Below, in pieces: positions 13,242 to 26,544 of a stretch of 64,000 nucleotides of DNA. The DNA comes from Trichoplax sp. H2 (lineage: Eukaryota; Placozoa; Uniplacotomia; Trichoplacea): contig NOWV01000057.1 of NCBI GenBank assembly GCA_003344405.1, forward strand, positions 310,001 to 374,000, given 5' to 3'. Position 1 is the stretch's first letter. Each line of letters opens with the position of its first letter. The position numbers and the translations under genes are program-made. Under the pieces are notes generated by a model. The model saw only the letters and a program-made list of their open reading frames with translations, did not search any database and was not told the origin of the DNA.

Positions 13242-15282
13242 ATGGAGAATCACCAGCGAAATTTTAACGCTACCACCAATTTTGCCCATAAAGAAATCTC
13301 ATCCAATGGCACTCCAAGTCGAGAACAAATTATTAGCCATAATTCTACTGGAAATTTAGGTTTGTCGCCTGGTCAACATGCAACCAACACAAGTCTTTAT
13401 GCTTTTCCGAAAAGTAACGGTGGAGGTAAAGATGACACAATAAGCATATAATAATGAATTCTAGATTACTACAGCTTCTTTGATTATAATTTTAGTTATG
13501 AAGTATTTATTTGTTTGCTCTAATGTCTGTAATAGCTGTGATCTCAGCACTACAAGGATTACAAGAAAAAATTAAAAAATTGGAGATCGAACGATGCTTA
13601 GCTGAGGAAAATCTCAAAACTTTAACAACGGAAACTGCCCATTATAAAGAGATCTTACAAAAAGAACAAAGCGCTGTCCATGATAATCGTAACGCTGCTA
13701 CTAAACATAATCAAGGTCAATTCAAAGACCTAAACAAGGGTTTCTTGCATCATTTTGTTATCGTGATAAAGTATTATCTGCATAAATTAATATTTAATTT
13801 CTCAAAAATTCTGTTCTGGTATGATTCAATCTAGAATTAGAAGCTCAGCTTGCTGCAACAGAGGGAAGATGTAGCTTGTTAGAATCTCAACTGGCACAAA
13901 TGAGAAAATTAGTGACGCAAGCAGAGAATGATAGAAGTAGTGCGCTACAAAGAACTCTAGAACTAGAGAAAAGGAATTCTAGTCAAGTTTCACGGGAAAT
14001 GCTGTTACAATTTGACGACCTTAAAAAGCTGGAGCGAGAACATATTCAGCTAAAAGCGTCTTATGCCTTAGCTGAGGTTATTGCCAGCTTGCATTGTATT
14101 ATTCTATAATTTTATTCTTAATCGATAAACTTATAAAATTCACGGGTATATAAATCTTCGATTAATTTGTCTACAGAGTCGAATTCAAGAACTAGAAAAT
14201 CAATTAAAAGAAGAGCAGCACAGTAAGAAATTAATCCAAGAGAAAGCAGCCGAGGTTATAAATTTAACAAAATATGCAATTTCTACCTACAGCAATAATA
14301 TATAAATTCTCTTCAGGTGTTTTGTAAGTCTAGCGATTGAATCAGGAATGCTCGTTAATACTTTTTTAGTTGCAAACCTTACTGGAAACTAATAGAATAC
14401 TATTACAAAGTAACACTGCACCGGTAGTGCGCAAAAAAATTGCCAATAGAAAGGCCTACAAAAAGAAAACAAGACAAAACGTTAATGATCCAACGAAGCA
14501 GGTTTCATACAAGGCTCCTTTTGTTGTCGGAAAGGTTACTTACTGATAAGTCTGTTATATGCGCACCTTTCAGTAGCCATAAATGTAGGAGCTACAGAAA
14601 TCACGACAATGTAACAACTAGTATATAAGAATACATTTTTTTATTTAGAGTTCGGCGTCTTCACATTCATTGGGAGTGAATTATCAGAAAGTACTAGCTC
14701 TTATTAAGGCGTATCATCCAAGCTCTCGTGTTGATCAAAATCGAAAAACTACTTCTGATTCTTCGTCAGAGTCCTCTAGCAGCGATGTAGAACTGAACGA
14801 GCTGCTGCATGGACTAGAGGATGAATTTGGGCGAATGAGCTTGTAAGTATATAAGCATTCAACATTATAAATAAATTTAGGGTTGTAAATGAATTTTTTG
14901 TCACTATATTCACAGTGAACATCAAGAACTAGTAAGGCATATTCAGGACGCTGGAGACGGTCGCATTAGAAGAGATTTAGAAAAGGAGCTAGAAGAACTC
15001 GTGATTGAAATGGAAAATAAAGGTGAACAAATTGCAATCCTGAAGCGCCATTACGCTAGCCGTAAAGAGAAGAAAAAGAATATCAAGAAGAATATGACAC
15101 GTAAGATTGGCAATCGAAAAGACAATAATGATGACGTTGAGGTCGTTACAACGATGCGTACTAAGAATCCTATGGAGGGTAAAATCCATGGAAGTAGCAA
15201 GCAATTTGATAGCTTGCAATTATTGCGAGATATGAAAGTGCTTCAAAATAATCTTCGCAAAGGAGATTTAAGTTGGGATTAG
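13242..15282 (+). CDS. CEP57: CEP57/CEP57L1-type centrosomal coiled-coil protein
   Basis: Centrosome and spindle-pole scaffold; in animals CEP57 proteins bind microtubules and other pericentriolar proteins. Coding exons: 13242-13425, 13548-13715, 13835-14076, 14177-14254, 14370-14501, 14649-14842, 14916-15282. All six introns are GT-AG, the phases agree, and the sum is 1365 nt (454 residues plus TAG). Human CEP57 has 500 residues and CEP57L1 460. The low-complexity N-terminus ends in LYAFPKSNGG, matching LAYPESNSR of human CEP57. The coiled coil of exons 2-4 carries LQEKIKKLEIER, KHNQ and LLESQLAQMRKL. Exon 5 carries LLETNR and a Lys/Arg-rich stretch. The C-terminal microtubule-binding domain has LEDEFGRMS, and the protein ends LQLLRDMKVLQNNL then LSWD, as in the family (ending CWDY in human). 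I chose the ATG at 13242 because it is the first Met after the likely acceptor. Whether it is orthologous to CEP57 or to the pre-duplication ancestor is not decidable here. Confidence 0.93.
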
Positions 15283-16499
15283 CAACGACTAGTATAGGTA
15301 GCTGCAGCAGATATACATGAAAAAACTAGTTCTTGACCAGGAAACCATTGTGGGTCAAGTACAATTTTTATAACGGAAAGACACCGTCATTATTTAAGAT
15401 GAAAATAGAGCTTAAATCTAATGCTACGTACTTATATGGATGGATGGATATTGTACTGTATATAATAATAGTGACATAAAAATTAGAATAATATAAGACT
15501 AGTAACAGTAATAACTATTACAAATATAGTAACGGTTATAATGCGATGTTTCAAATGTTTAAAAATTAGTAACTGGATGAAAACAGCATTCATTGACCGC
15601 CAGTTACTATATAACACAATACAGTAATTGTCATCGTAAATACCCTTACAACATGAATTATACTGTAGCTAATTTATTTTACTCATATACGCATTTGAAA
15701 TTTTAGTATACATACTTGTATTCTGTACTAGCGCCTTGTAATATTAACCGTATTGACTTGATAATATCCAATATCTTTAAAAAATGTATTTTGTAAATAT
15801 GTTATCCATCTAGTTTTAAGGTTTAACTTTTCATTTGCAGAAATAATGTTTGAAGAAATGAATTTTCAATAAATGTTTAATAATGTATTCGTGATGGTGT
15901 AAATTTATCAGCATCAAATTTCTTAAGTGGTATGCTTAGTATCGAATCATGTTTTGAATTACAATCTAGGACATTTAGTGTTAATATCGATAACATCTTG
16001 CAAGTTTTACTGACATCTTACGATCATAAGGAACGAAGTTTGAAATCCTGAAGATACTCTTCTATAGCTATTATACCTATAAAGTAGATTTACATTTGCT
16101 GCAAGTACCTCGACTTCAATTATCGTTTAGGTTATATGCAAATGTCAGCTAGTATTGAGGATTCGATTTCCATTAAATTGTTGGTCTGACTAAATTTTAT
16201 TTGTTTACAGTTAATCGGTTCTTACGAATGTAAAATTATACGTATAATATAAAACTCTATGATTTATCTCTATACTCGTATGTTGACAAAGTAACAGTAC
16301 ATAACCATAATCTTATCTTAATTGCTTGACTTAATTTTGTTTTATTAACATGTAATCTCTGAAACTAACAAGTTTAACGATATGAAAGCATCAGTTAATT
16401 TCAAGTATGAGATACAGATATTAAATTGAATTCTCTACAGTGACCCTGTGTCACTTGTATGTCCAGTTCAATCTTTGCGGGTAAGAAATAACGCCAAGT
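15283..16499. other. Convergent 3' flanks of CEP57 and the first receptor
   Basis: About 1.2 kb between two genes that converge. An AATAAA at 15868-15873 is a possible poly(A) signal for CEP57, implying a 3' UTR of roughly 0.6 kb. No gene is recognisable. Confidence 0.5.
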
Positions 16500-17435
16500 T
16501 CAAAGTGATCTAAACTTTCGAAGAATAGCTCCGGACTTCTCTCTTATGTTGCCATCAAATCTTAAATATAGCAATGGATTAACTACACTAATGGCCGTTG
16601 TTGTAGCAAATGATACAAATATCAATGCATATAATATATCACTAGTTTTCTTAACATCTAGTAAAGATTTTTGAGATATCGCTAAAGCAATGCTTGAGAC
16701 CCAAAATGGCCAAGTTACTAGCAAGCTTACACTTGCAATAGTAATAAATGCTTTGGTGTATTTTTTCTTTTGTAATCGTAGTTGCTGCAACTGCTCCTGG
16801 AATGATTCACCAGGTTGTACATGGCCTCTCATGTAAATAATTATTCTGCTATAACAAACTATCAAAACAATTCCAGGAATAAAATAAAAGACCACAGCAG
16901 CAGTTACAAAGTAAAATGCTACTAATTGGGTTACTGATGGAATATCACACAATTTAACATCGCTAGGGTAGACAGTAGCAATAAAAAGGGATGGTATTGC
17001 TACTAATATTGCTACGCAACAAATTATCATTTCAGTTAAGACCAACACTCTGATCTTATGAACACGATAGAATTGAGAGAGTGGTCTCATAATAGCCATA
17101 TATCGATCTGCACTTACCAAACTTATGGTTAAAATACTAATACCATAGGAAAATAAAATAGTAAAAACTGACATCTTACATAACATATTACCCAAATTAA
17201 AACTAATATTGCCAGTAATTGATATAGAATAACTAATTACCGACGTAACGTTAGAAATAATATCAGAAATGACGCACACTCGAACTAAATAGTAACTCGT
17301 CTTAAAAAATATTTTATCGCTTAATAAGATATAGAACATGTAAATATTAGCCAATAAACCAAGAATAGAAAGTGGTACAGCGGCTGCGTGGGCAACATTA
17401 ATCAACCATGCAGTATCAGGCTTAGAATTGTTCAT
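16500..17435 (-). CDS. Class A GPCR, single exon (receptor 1)
   Basis: 311 residues, seven membrane segments, no intron; acts at the cell surface, presumably through heterotrimeric G proteins. Key positions: N30 (1.50), D58 (2.50), C86 (TM3) paired with C163 in ECL2, D110-R111-Y112, P187 in TM5, VQPG 206-209 at the start of ICL3, TWP 241-243 in TM6, NPLLY 286-290. The N-terminus is about 20 residues with one N-glycosylation site (N2). ICL3 is basic and Gln-rich (residues 213-229). The C-tail is very short, ending KFRSL. The TM7 lysine site holds T280 and position 3.32 holds I93, arguing against opsin and amine receptor. It is the receptor nearest the CEP57 gene and converges with it. The ligand is unknown. 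Confidence 0.93.
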   Translation of the reverse strand: MNNSKPDTAWLINVAHAAAVPLSILGLLANIYMFYILLSDKIFFKTSYYLVRVCVISDIISNVTSVISYSISITGNISFNLGNMLCKMSVFTILFSYGISILTISLVSADRYMAIMRPLSQFYRVHKIRVLVLTEMIICCVAILVAIPSLFIATVYPSDVKLCDIPSVTQLVAFYFVTAAVVFYFIPGIVLIVCYSRIIIYMRGHVQPGESFQEQLQQLRLQKKKYTKAFITIASVSLLVTWPFWVSSIALAISQKSLLDVKKTSDILYALIFVSFATTTAISVVNPLLYLRFDGNIREKSGAILRKFRSL

Positions 17436-20400
17436 TATATATATTCACAAAAATTGACATCATTCTGAAATAGAAGAATACCATTATTATTAATGATTTA
17501 TTTTAGGCGTATCAAATCATGGTCCTGCATGAACGAGAAACTACCATGATATTCGCGGCTAAAGCATACTGAACTTAGTAATCTCATAAGAAGTTAGAAG
17601 TTAGATAATGCGATAGAATACGGTATATTACGAACAGACGAGCGAATATATCCTGGAAATTATGTAAAGAACAGTCTAAAAATAATTCGGATAAATCTAG
17701 AGTAAAAGCAATCTGAAGCGTACTTAAATCTGGGTGGAGTTAGCGATCAACGCAGAAACATTCCTTAAAAACAGTACAGTAATCAGATGGATCTAATACT
17801 GAATCTCTCCTGCGACAGTTACAAAATTTTGTATAAGCTATCGAATGAAAATTCTTAGCATCATATGAAACGAATGATAAATAAAAATCCTTAAGTGCAG
17901 ATTTGATTTTGATAAAAGTAGTTTTCAGCTCCGAATATAATACTGTACTAAGGTATTCTAAGTTTCTAACCAAGATAGTTTTCAAAGTTCATCATGAATT
18001 TATAAGGCTATTTAGTAACATAGGATCATAGAATATCAGAATATTGATTTTATCAGGGGTCTTTATTTGTGTTCAGGTATACTAGTTATTAAATAAAAGT
18101 CGAATCATTAGCTTAGAAATTGTACGATCGTGAATATATAAGCTATTTTCTTGTCAATTGGAAGGCTATGCCACTTTACTATCCAAACTTGATTGCTTAA
18201 TTATTACTAGTAGCATTCAATTTTATATGAATATAAAACTCAGTGCAGACTAAAGAATTTATGAAAGTCAGAATCGTAGCTTCATGAAAATAAGTATAAC
18301 AGAGGCTGTAAAAATCAAGAAATAAACTGAATATTTTAGAGCACGAGGCATAATAAGGTAATCTATATTTAATTATTATGATATGTTTATTAATAGTAAC
18401 AAGAAGGCTCCATTTATTTAATAGGCAAACTTTTTATTTAAACTTGAAAATTAAAATTTTAACTTTATTATGTATGAGAAATAGCTAGTGAAATTAATAA
18501 CCTTTTTCTTGTTTGCATCAAAGTAGATTTAATATTTAATAAACGGTAAAATCTTATCGAGCTGATTTAAAAATTTTCTCATATATAATAGAAATTGATT
18601 AGGGAATGGGATAATTAGCCCCTCTCTCTCTCGTGTTTGTCATTTAGTTCATATTGCTTGAGATTTTCATATCGGAAAACGATGCACTGTGAAACTTTGC
18701 TCATTTTAAAAGTCGATTGTTGAAGATTGTAAACTATGACTAAATATAACTTACATCAGCTTAAAGATTTTATCGCTTGGGTTTACATCGTTAATGTTAG
18801 AAAATTCGCGGTTGTATAAGAAATCGTATTTTTTAATTAGTATCTATTTCTTAAGAAGAATTAACCTATGAAATATCGTAGTCTTTATATATCTAAGCAT
18901 AAATGATGTACAGGTTCTTAAATGACGGTACCTTTGTGAATTCATCTACTGTAATCCTAACAGAGTTAGTAATTGAGAAATTATAATACAAGATGTAATA
19001 AAGGAATGAATAAAGATTTGAGAAAAAAGCATAAATACGCTAAGATTCCTTTATAAACCTACCGCAACGAGCACTACAATGGTCCATTTCTATGATAAAA
19101 TAGCACTCTTCGTCAGGTTAGTAATAGTGCCAGGCAATTTAGCCAAAATAAAGACTCCTATCACGATAGAATATACCAAATTAACGCACTAGATTAAAAC
19201 AAAATTCTTAAATAAGTTAATAATGACCAGCGGGATTTATTCCTGTTAGCAAGTTACTATTGATATAATTGATAAATAATTTAACAAATTATATACCTAG
19301 CAATGAAATAAGTATGCCATTTAAGGAATCATTCCTAGGACAAGATTAGCTAAAAGTGAATAATAAACAGCAACTATAGTCTGATTTATATTACATCAAT
19401 TACAATAAAATGATGACGTTTGATATACAATATTTGCTATTAAAGCATTAATTAAAGCATTAACAGCCAATACGTATTGACAATTTGTTAAATTGTTTAT
19501 ATCAGATATTGACGGGTTATGATCTAGTAAAGAGTATTATAATAGTTTGTTACGTAAATTATACCTATTATCTGCTATTTTTTATAATTTCTATGATACA
19601 GGACTGCGTAAATAAGCGAATGGTAATTTTATATACGTGTAACGTTCTAGATGGGCTTTCATAGAATTAGCCTGAAAATTGAAATATACAGTATTTTAAC
19701 TCTTCCCCGGCATACTTAATAGATATTCGTATTTTATATGTATAAAGTAATATACATTATATTGTAATTATTCGCTATCTCATAGTCCTTAGTTATCGAT
19801 ATAAATCTATAAAATAAATATTCGGGCCGTTTGGTCCTGTCGAAGACCACTTCCTGACAAACTTACTGGGTCTAACATATCGTAGTTACTTTGAGTTGTT
19901 TCTATAGTTTAATATCCTAATCTGTGACAAGATCTTGTAAGGATATAGTACTGCTACTATAACGCCCAAGTACTATCTTCTAAAGACTCGCAAACACTAT
20001 ATAAAATACTATAATCTGTAATACAATTTTATTAAATGAACTCTCTAATGCTATCTAGCAAGATAAAATTAAATGAATTAGATCTTATTGCCTTGGTATT
20101 TTCCATAATCTACCCAACAGAATATCAAACATAAACTTTTGATAAAGTAGCAGATGCATTTACTTAACTAAAATTATTAAAACTATATATCACTGCAAAT
20201 GCACTTGATTATATACGTACATACTGCAAATGTGCAAACAAAAATTAATTAAATTTATGATGAAATTCAATCAAATTATAGACTTAGTCTTCTTCTTGGT
20301 GATATTATTTGCAGCTTTATTAGACAATTTCGAAATAAAAGTCTATGACCCTCAACATAGTGTAATGAAATGAAAAGTGTAGAGATCAAGCTGCAAAACT

Positions 20401-21434
20401 TTAATAAACTTTGATTCTACTTTCGTTGCATTCCGGTCGACTTAACGAAACTTTGACACCAAATAAAATTTGGGGAAATAATCGAACAACAATTTATCAC
20501 AAAAAATCGGAGAAGTATAAACCGAATAACCTTACAAATACTTAACTTTAAGTATTAATAAAATAGGTGACCGACTTAAAGACTGTCAACAACCAAATAA
20601 CCTTTCAAAAAGAAGAACGTTTTTAACTTACGACAATTCGACCCCGAAAGCCTTTTAAATTCAACAAATTCTTCAAAAGAATCTTCTTCTACTCTCCCTC
20701 TAATTTTCTAATTGCACTATCATTTATAGGCTTTGTAGAGCCGTCAGAGGTATTTAAAACTTAATATTTACTAACCAATCGCTCTTAGATTCGTTTTAGA
20801 AAACTACTTTGCACCATTTAAGAAAACAAAAATCATTCAAAGTTCAGATACAATTTACCCTATGATTCCATTACAAACACTATAAACCAACAAGTTAACT
20901 ATAAAATACACCAAGCTTCACTTCTAACATAATTTCTATCATTAATACATTATAAAAGTCTAAGAATCAACCTTTAAACATCAAGATTTAATCGTAAAAA
21001 TAATAGTCTAACTACTTAACAATCAACACAACCTCTACCAATTTCCATCTTATTTTCTGTTTTCTTAGCTAAACTTTCCTAATGTGACTTTCATGTCACG
21101 TTATAAAGTTCCAAAATTTCAAATTCACAACAAAAAGTTCAAATTTCAAAAATCGACTCCTACGATATTTTTCATAAACTAAAATCCAAAAATTAATACC
21201 GAAAAATTAAAACAGATAAATTAATACAGGAAAATTATATCGGACATAAATCCGACCGGTTCCGAAATCCCAATCCGAAAAATCCGGATTTTATAAAGAT
21301 CACAGTAATCGCTTATCAAGAAATTTTATATGACTACTACGACTACTTTTTTTACATTAGTATCGCTTAGTATTGACAGTTGATGTTTTAGCATCAGGTT
21401 GTACGGTAACTGTACGATTATAGAATACATTACA
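17436..21434. other. Gene desert, 4.0 kb
   Basis: Upstream of receptor 1. A minus-strand frame of 81 codons at 17740-17985 matches nothing I recognise. From about 20580 to 21250 the plus strand is strongly C-over-G skewed and A-rich, unlike its surroundings. No repeat boundary or protein similarity is visible. Confidence 0.5.
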
Positions 21435-21877
21435 GTACTTTACTGTCATGTTATAAATCCCCTTTCTCTATGGATAGGGTTTTGTTACGAAATCAAATTC
21501 ATTTACAATTTGAATAGACGATCAAACGCCCTTTCTTTAGATTAGGCAATTGCTCTAGGGCTACTTCTATAGTAATCTATGTAATAGCTTGTAAAATAAT
21601 GAAGAAGAAAATGTTTATATATATATTGTGGCTCCACTAGAATTAGGAGTATAAGTTCAATTATGCTGTGCCCTTATATCCAAATAATGGTTAATTAGGT
21701 GCAATTAAAATTTAGCATAAGGGACTTTATAGCCAGTAAGTCAATTTATTTAATAGCAATTATCATATATTTAGCAGACACAACAATGCCTTTTATAAAT
21801 ATAGCTGTATATCATCTTTTCGTATCTATTTAACCAATCGTTACAGATATTACAGTAAAATGTATTATTCTCTATTA
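21435..21877. repeat. Left copy of a locus duplicated across an assembly gap (short form)
   Basis: Block A (21435-21611) is joined directly to block B (21611-21877). The same blocks recur at 21898-22074 and 22472-22738 in the same order. Block A differs at about four positions between copies; block B appears identical. The short form lacks the sequence at 22075-22471. Confidence 0.9.
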
Positions 21878-21897
21878 NNNNNNNNNNNNNNNNNNNN
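21878..21897. other. Assembly gap, 20 N
   Basis: Twenty consecutive N mark a scaffold join. The left side ends exactly at the end of block B and the right side starts inside block A, so the join abuts two versions of one locus. Confidence 0.99.
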
Positions 21898-22738
21898 GTA
21901 CTTTACTGTCATGTTATAAATCCCCTTTCTCAATGGATACGGTTTTGTTACGAAGTCAAATTCCTTTACAATTTGAATAGACGATCAAACGCCCTTTCTT
22001 TAGATTAGGCAATTGCTCTAGGGCTACTTCTATAGTAATCTATGTAATAGCTTGTAAAATAATGAAGAAGAAAAGATGGCGACATGATGATTTGGCAGGG
22101 TAAAACTTGAAGACACTATCACTTTATAAGTATTTCTATAGTAAAATACTACTAGTTACATACTAAAAGCTATAAAGGACTCTGCTTTTAGTCCTTTACT
22201 ACAATAGGTTCAAATTTTATTTATTAAAGCATTCATTCATCTAGCCCATAACATTGCCCAAATATTGAATTTTTATGATTGCATGGTTAGACTGTTCACC
22301 TAATTATCCAATTAATACGAACACAAATCATGTTTGCAAGACTGCGTGAGTTATGCCATATGGCGGAAATGTAGAAATAAAGAAATTCCAATTCTAAAAC
22401 GATGAACTTATTAGGAGATATATTGATAATTTCATATATGTGATCGATTGCTAAAACTGTTGCAAAAACAAATGTTTATATATATATTGTGGCTCCACTA
22501 GAATTAGGAGTATAAGTTCAATTATGCTGTGCCCTTATATCCAAATAATGGTTAATTAGGTGCAATTAAAATTTAGCATAAGGGACTTTATAGCCAGTAA
22601 GTCAATTTATTTAATAGCAATTATCATATATTTAGCAGACACAACAATGCCTTTTATAAATATAGCTGTATATCATCTTTTCGTATCTATTTAACCAATC
22701 GTTACAGATATTACAGTAAAATGTATTATTCTCTATTA
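21898..22738. repeat. Right copy of the duplicated locus (long form with insertion)
   Basis: Block A (21898-22074), then about 398 bp not present in the left copy, then block B (22472-22738), after which unique sequence continues. The extra segment begins gatggcgacatgatg and is bounded on both sides by short A runs; it encodes nothing recognisable. Confidence 0.88.
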
Positions 22739-24504
22739 CATGGATTACCCATCATTTGGATATTTTATAATGTTCTGCTGTTTTAATTGGCTTCCTTACA
22801 CTGATTCTCAAATCATAAAATAACATACCTTACTTGGAGCCATTTGTCAGGTATCATCTAAATTTGAAATAGAATAGCTATCATTTAACTAGATGTAACT
22901 GCAAGCCTGTTCCACATGCTTTTGTATTGAAGAAACCTTTATAATTAACCCGTATTCTAGTCCTTTACATCCTTAATTAAAAATTTTGAAGACTAATAGA
23001 ACAAGCATAATATATCCAATTTATTTAATTTATCTAACTAAATTACCTCCTCGAAGCATTAATACAATTCGAACTTTGATAACGAATAAGATAGTAACAA
23101 ATGTCTATTTGCAGTTTATTCGCTTAACCGACTTGCCTTAGAGCTAGGTTTCAGAATTTGTCAACTATTAGAACATGTACATTGTTTGTGCGTATTTTGA
23201 ACTTTCTTGAGCCCTCAAAGCCACACATATTTTATTATCATCCCCAATTAATTGAAAGGCTATACTACGAAATATCAATTTCTGCATAGTCTGGTTATCT
23301 ACCTAGCTTTCCCAGAGTATTATTTTAACCATGGTTGTTTCTCAAGAAATATTTTTAGAGCTATCTGAGTAAGTAGACTTTAAAGTTATCTAAAGGTCCA
23401 TCAAAACTCTGCAGCAAGTCATAAATCATTATAAATACACAAAATCAACTTAAATAATTTACATTTTGTGAGAATCAAGTACAAGCAGTCGATATCATAT
23501 TACCAATTCAGTTAAAGGACAGCGATTAATGATATAATAAAACGAAAGCGAAAGATTTGCGAAGTCTATCAGAAATTTTCTCGTATGTGGCCAACAACTA
23601 AGACAATATCGACGTAACACAATTTGTAAAATTATTACTATTTGCTGCTAGCACTTCGTAATAAGCCTGAAGTAATACTTGTTTGCTTCTTTCTAAATTA
23701 AATGTTAGTGCGATTACATTATATTTTATTAGATCGATAAATTAGATACTATTTCAAAATATGATATGAGTATGATTACGAACTTATACCTTTGAAATTT
23801 TTGGAAGCTGTCCAGTTTTTTCATTCTAAAACTATCACAAAGATAAACTGTGCTAATTATTACTGAAGTAGATTATAAAAGTAAATGCTACGCAGACCAC
23901 TTCTGTCTAATGTCCTTAAATGATTTCTGCGTAAAATCTACACTGTATCTAACATGGCTATCCTAAGCGGTAAGTTATCGACGGGTATGCCACTGCAATA
24001 ATTGGTAAAGTGAGGTTAAGTTTTCGCATTGTTAAATTTTGAATTTTTTTCTATGAGAAAAATATTGTAGGCTTAACCTAATTTTTAAATATTTCGGCAT
24101 GAATAAATGCCAGAGCGATAACCGGTGTTGTATGTAAAACTAGCAAGATACATAGCTGTAATAAAGTGTCTTACAGTAACTGTCTTAGTCAAATAGTTTT
24201 TTCTAAAATGCTTTTATTACAAGGTTTTAGGAATAGTAGAGCAATGATTAATTACTACAAGAATCTAGTCCAAAATTTGCAGTATTCCGAGCTCAAAGTG
24301 GAGTGAAGTCTCTTTTTTCTATATACTGTAAGATCATCTCCGCAGTTCTTAGATATTTTAGCAAAGTCCATTTATGATAACTTAATTAATCTACAATTAG
24401 GCTTGAGTCATCAAGCAGAATACTTTCCTAAAATAGGACATCATTATCTTCTACTTTCCTTAAATTGATGGATTATAATAGTCATTGGTATTAGTTGACC
24501 TCTT
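22739..24504. other. Non-genic sequence
   Basis: AT-rich spacer on the 3' side of receptor pseudogene 2. I found no gene, RNA or repeat boundary in it. Confidence 0.5.
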
Positions 24505-25432
24505 AAGTATAGAACCATTAATTTTTTCTGATATTGCTATCAAATTTAAATATAGAAACGGATCAACAACTTTAATTGCGGTGGTAACAGCGAATGATAC
24601 ACGTGCTAAAAAAATACCAGAGTAAACCTAACTGGCGAACTTGGCGCAATGATTTGGTGTAATTGCCATACCTATACTTGTCGCCCAAATGGCCAGATAG
24701 TTAATACACGCACGAACGCTGCTGTGATTGACATCGTGGATTGAATAACTTTTCGCTTTATTAAATTTTGTTCGGCTGTCTGCTGAAGTTGTGAACCAGG
24801 CTTAATATAATTTTTTATGTGAAATTTAATTTTATTGTATACTGCTATAAGAAATATTACTGGTATAAAATATAAAACAACCGAGTTTACGATAAAGTAG
24901 AGGGCAGTTACTGAATTTGCGGTTGGAAAATCACAAAATATTGTTTCATCCGGATATGTACCTACAAACATTAAAGCCGGCACTGCCATACTAAGCGATA
25001 TACAGCAAGCCACTATTTGTAATAGTAATATGAGACGTTTTTTATTTCGACCATAGAATCCAGACATTGGTTTAACAATCGCAATATAACGATCGATACT
25101 TATAATCTATAATATCATAATCGATATACCGTGCGATATCAAAATGATGAAATTAAACTCGCGATAAAGTATTATACCACGGTGGAATTGGACTTGTGAT
25201 ACGGATCCTATAATGAACGCTATACTAGATGCACTTGTAGATGCGATATAGGATAGAATAAAGGAACGTATTAGATAATAAGTCGTCTTACGAAAATTTC
25301 CATCAGAGATAAGAATATAAAGAATGAATAAATTCGCTATTAGCCAATAGTAGTCATCGGGATAGCGGATAGATACGTTATGCCTCTAAATAATACGTAA
25401 TCGATAGTGCTATTTTCGCTCGATTTGTTCAT
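24505..25432 (-). pseudogene. Class A GPCR pseudogene (receptor 2)
   Basis: Reads from an ATG at 25432 (MNKSSENSTIDY) to a TM7 relic near 24520. The open central part (25067-24672) gives TM4 to TM6 with TYPDETIFCD in ECL2 and YIKPG at ICL3. Lesions: a one-base loss after MTTIG in TM1, an in-frame TAG just before the TM3 ISIDRY, one-base losses after WPF and again after AITP in TM6/ECL3, and further shifts through TM7. Key residues have also decayed outside the frame breaks: the TM2 Asp is Tyr (SFILSYIAS), the TM3 Cys is Tyr (LYRE), and NP in TM7 is DP. It aligns best with the receptor 1/3/4/5 type. It cannot make a receptor. Confidence 0.9.
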
Positions 25433-26539
25433 GATGGAATCAATCTTGATCAAAATCAATGTAGAATAAATTAAATAAGCATGAAGATAAAGATAGCAAG
25501 ATGGATCTTGTCGACAGTATAACTCTAGACTAAAGTAATTGAAAATGTTTCTCTATCTTGATCATAATACAAATAAACGAATTCAATAAACGTCTCCGTA
25601 CAAGCTTTTAACGAGAATTTGGATATCAAATCCAAATGTTAAAACGATAATCAATCGATGGGTTTCTTCTGAAAGTATTTATAAATAATTTACCAGCAAA
25701 TGTCTTGTAGATAAATCTTAAGTCATGATCAAGTAAATAGGATAAATATTTGTAGAATTTAATATAGTACGCGTATGTAAGATTTTTTTGGATTAGAAAA
25801 TAAAGGAGATATAACTATTTGAAAAGCCGATTGTTGTTGGTAAAGCATAGCCTGCAAATTACCCCTTTACTTAGTTCAAATACAATAAATTACCGAATGA
25901 TGGAACTCCTTAAATAGATAAAAGAATAAAACTCTATAATAAGCAACATTAAAAATTGATACAGGATTTATGCAACCTTGGTAAGACATTTTTTAAAGGA
26001 TAACATTGAGTTACGTTATTGCAATAAATCTATTTAAGAATTGCTATATCTAATATTAAATTTTAATACATTATCTACATCAATAGCAGATAAGTAGAGG
26101 ATGGGTTAGGTAGTCATCCTAGTATGATAGATGAGTCGTCTAATTTACCGTCTTAACAACGTTATTTTGTAAATACGTGCTTCCGTTCATCATTTAGACA
26201 ATAAAGTGTATGCGTAGGCAATATGTTGTTGAACTGAGAAAACGTAATATTGGTAGAAATTCTTTGAAAAAGATAAAAATAATATTGATATTTCTGGAGC
26301 TATTCGTTATTAATTATAATGGAGCATGATGTTAAAAACAGAATTTTTAATATTACTACAGTATATTTGATCCAGTTCAGCGTATTAAATATTTTTTTAC
26401 AATCAATTTTAAGAATTGAGTGCTTTAAGTTAATTTTTCTGTAACTTAGTGAGTTGAAAACATTCACTCCGGATATTCAGTTTTTAAAGGTGCGTATAAC
26501 TCCAAGTCACATTATAACTCTATTGATAAAAGTTAGCGT
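25433..26539. other. Non-genic sequence
   Basis: Spacer between receptor pseudogene 2 and the first copy of the 630-bp element. Nothing recognisable on either strand. Confidence 0.5.
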
Positions 26540-26544
26540 GATGT

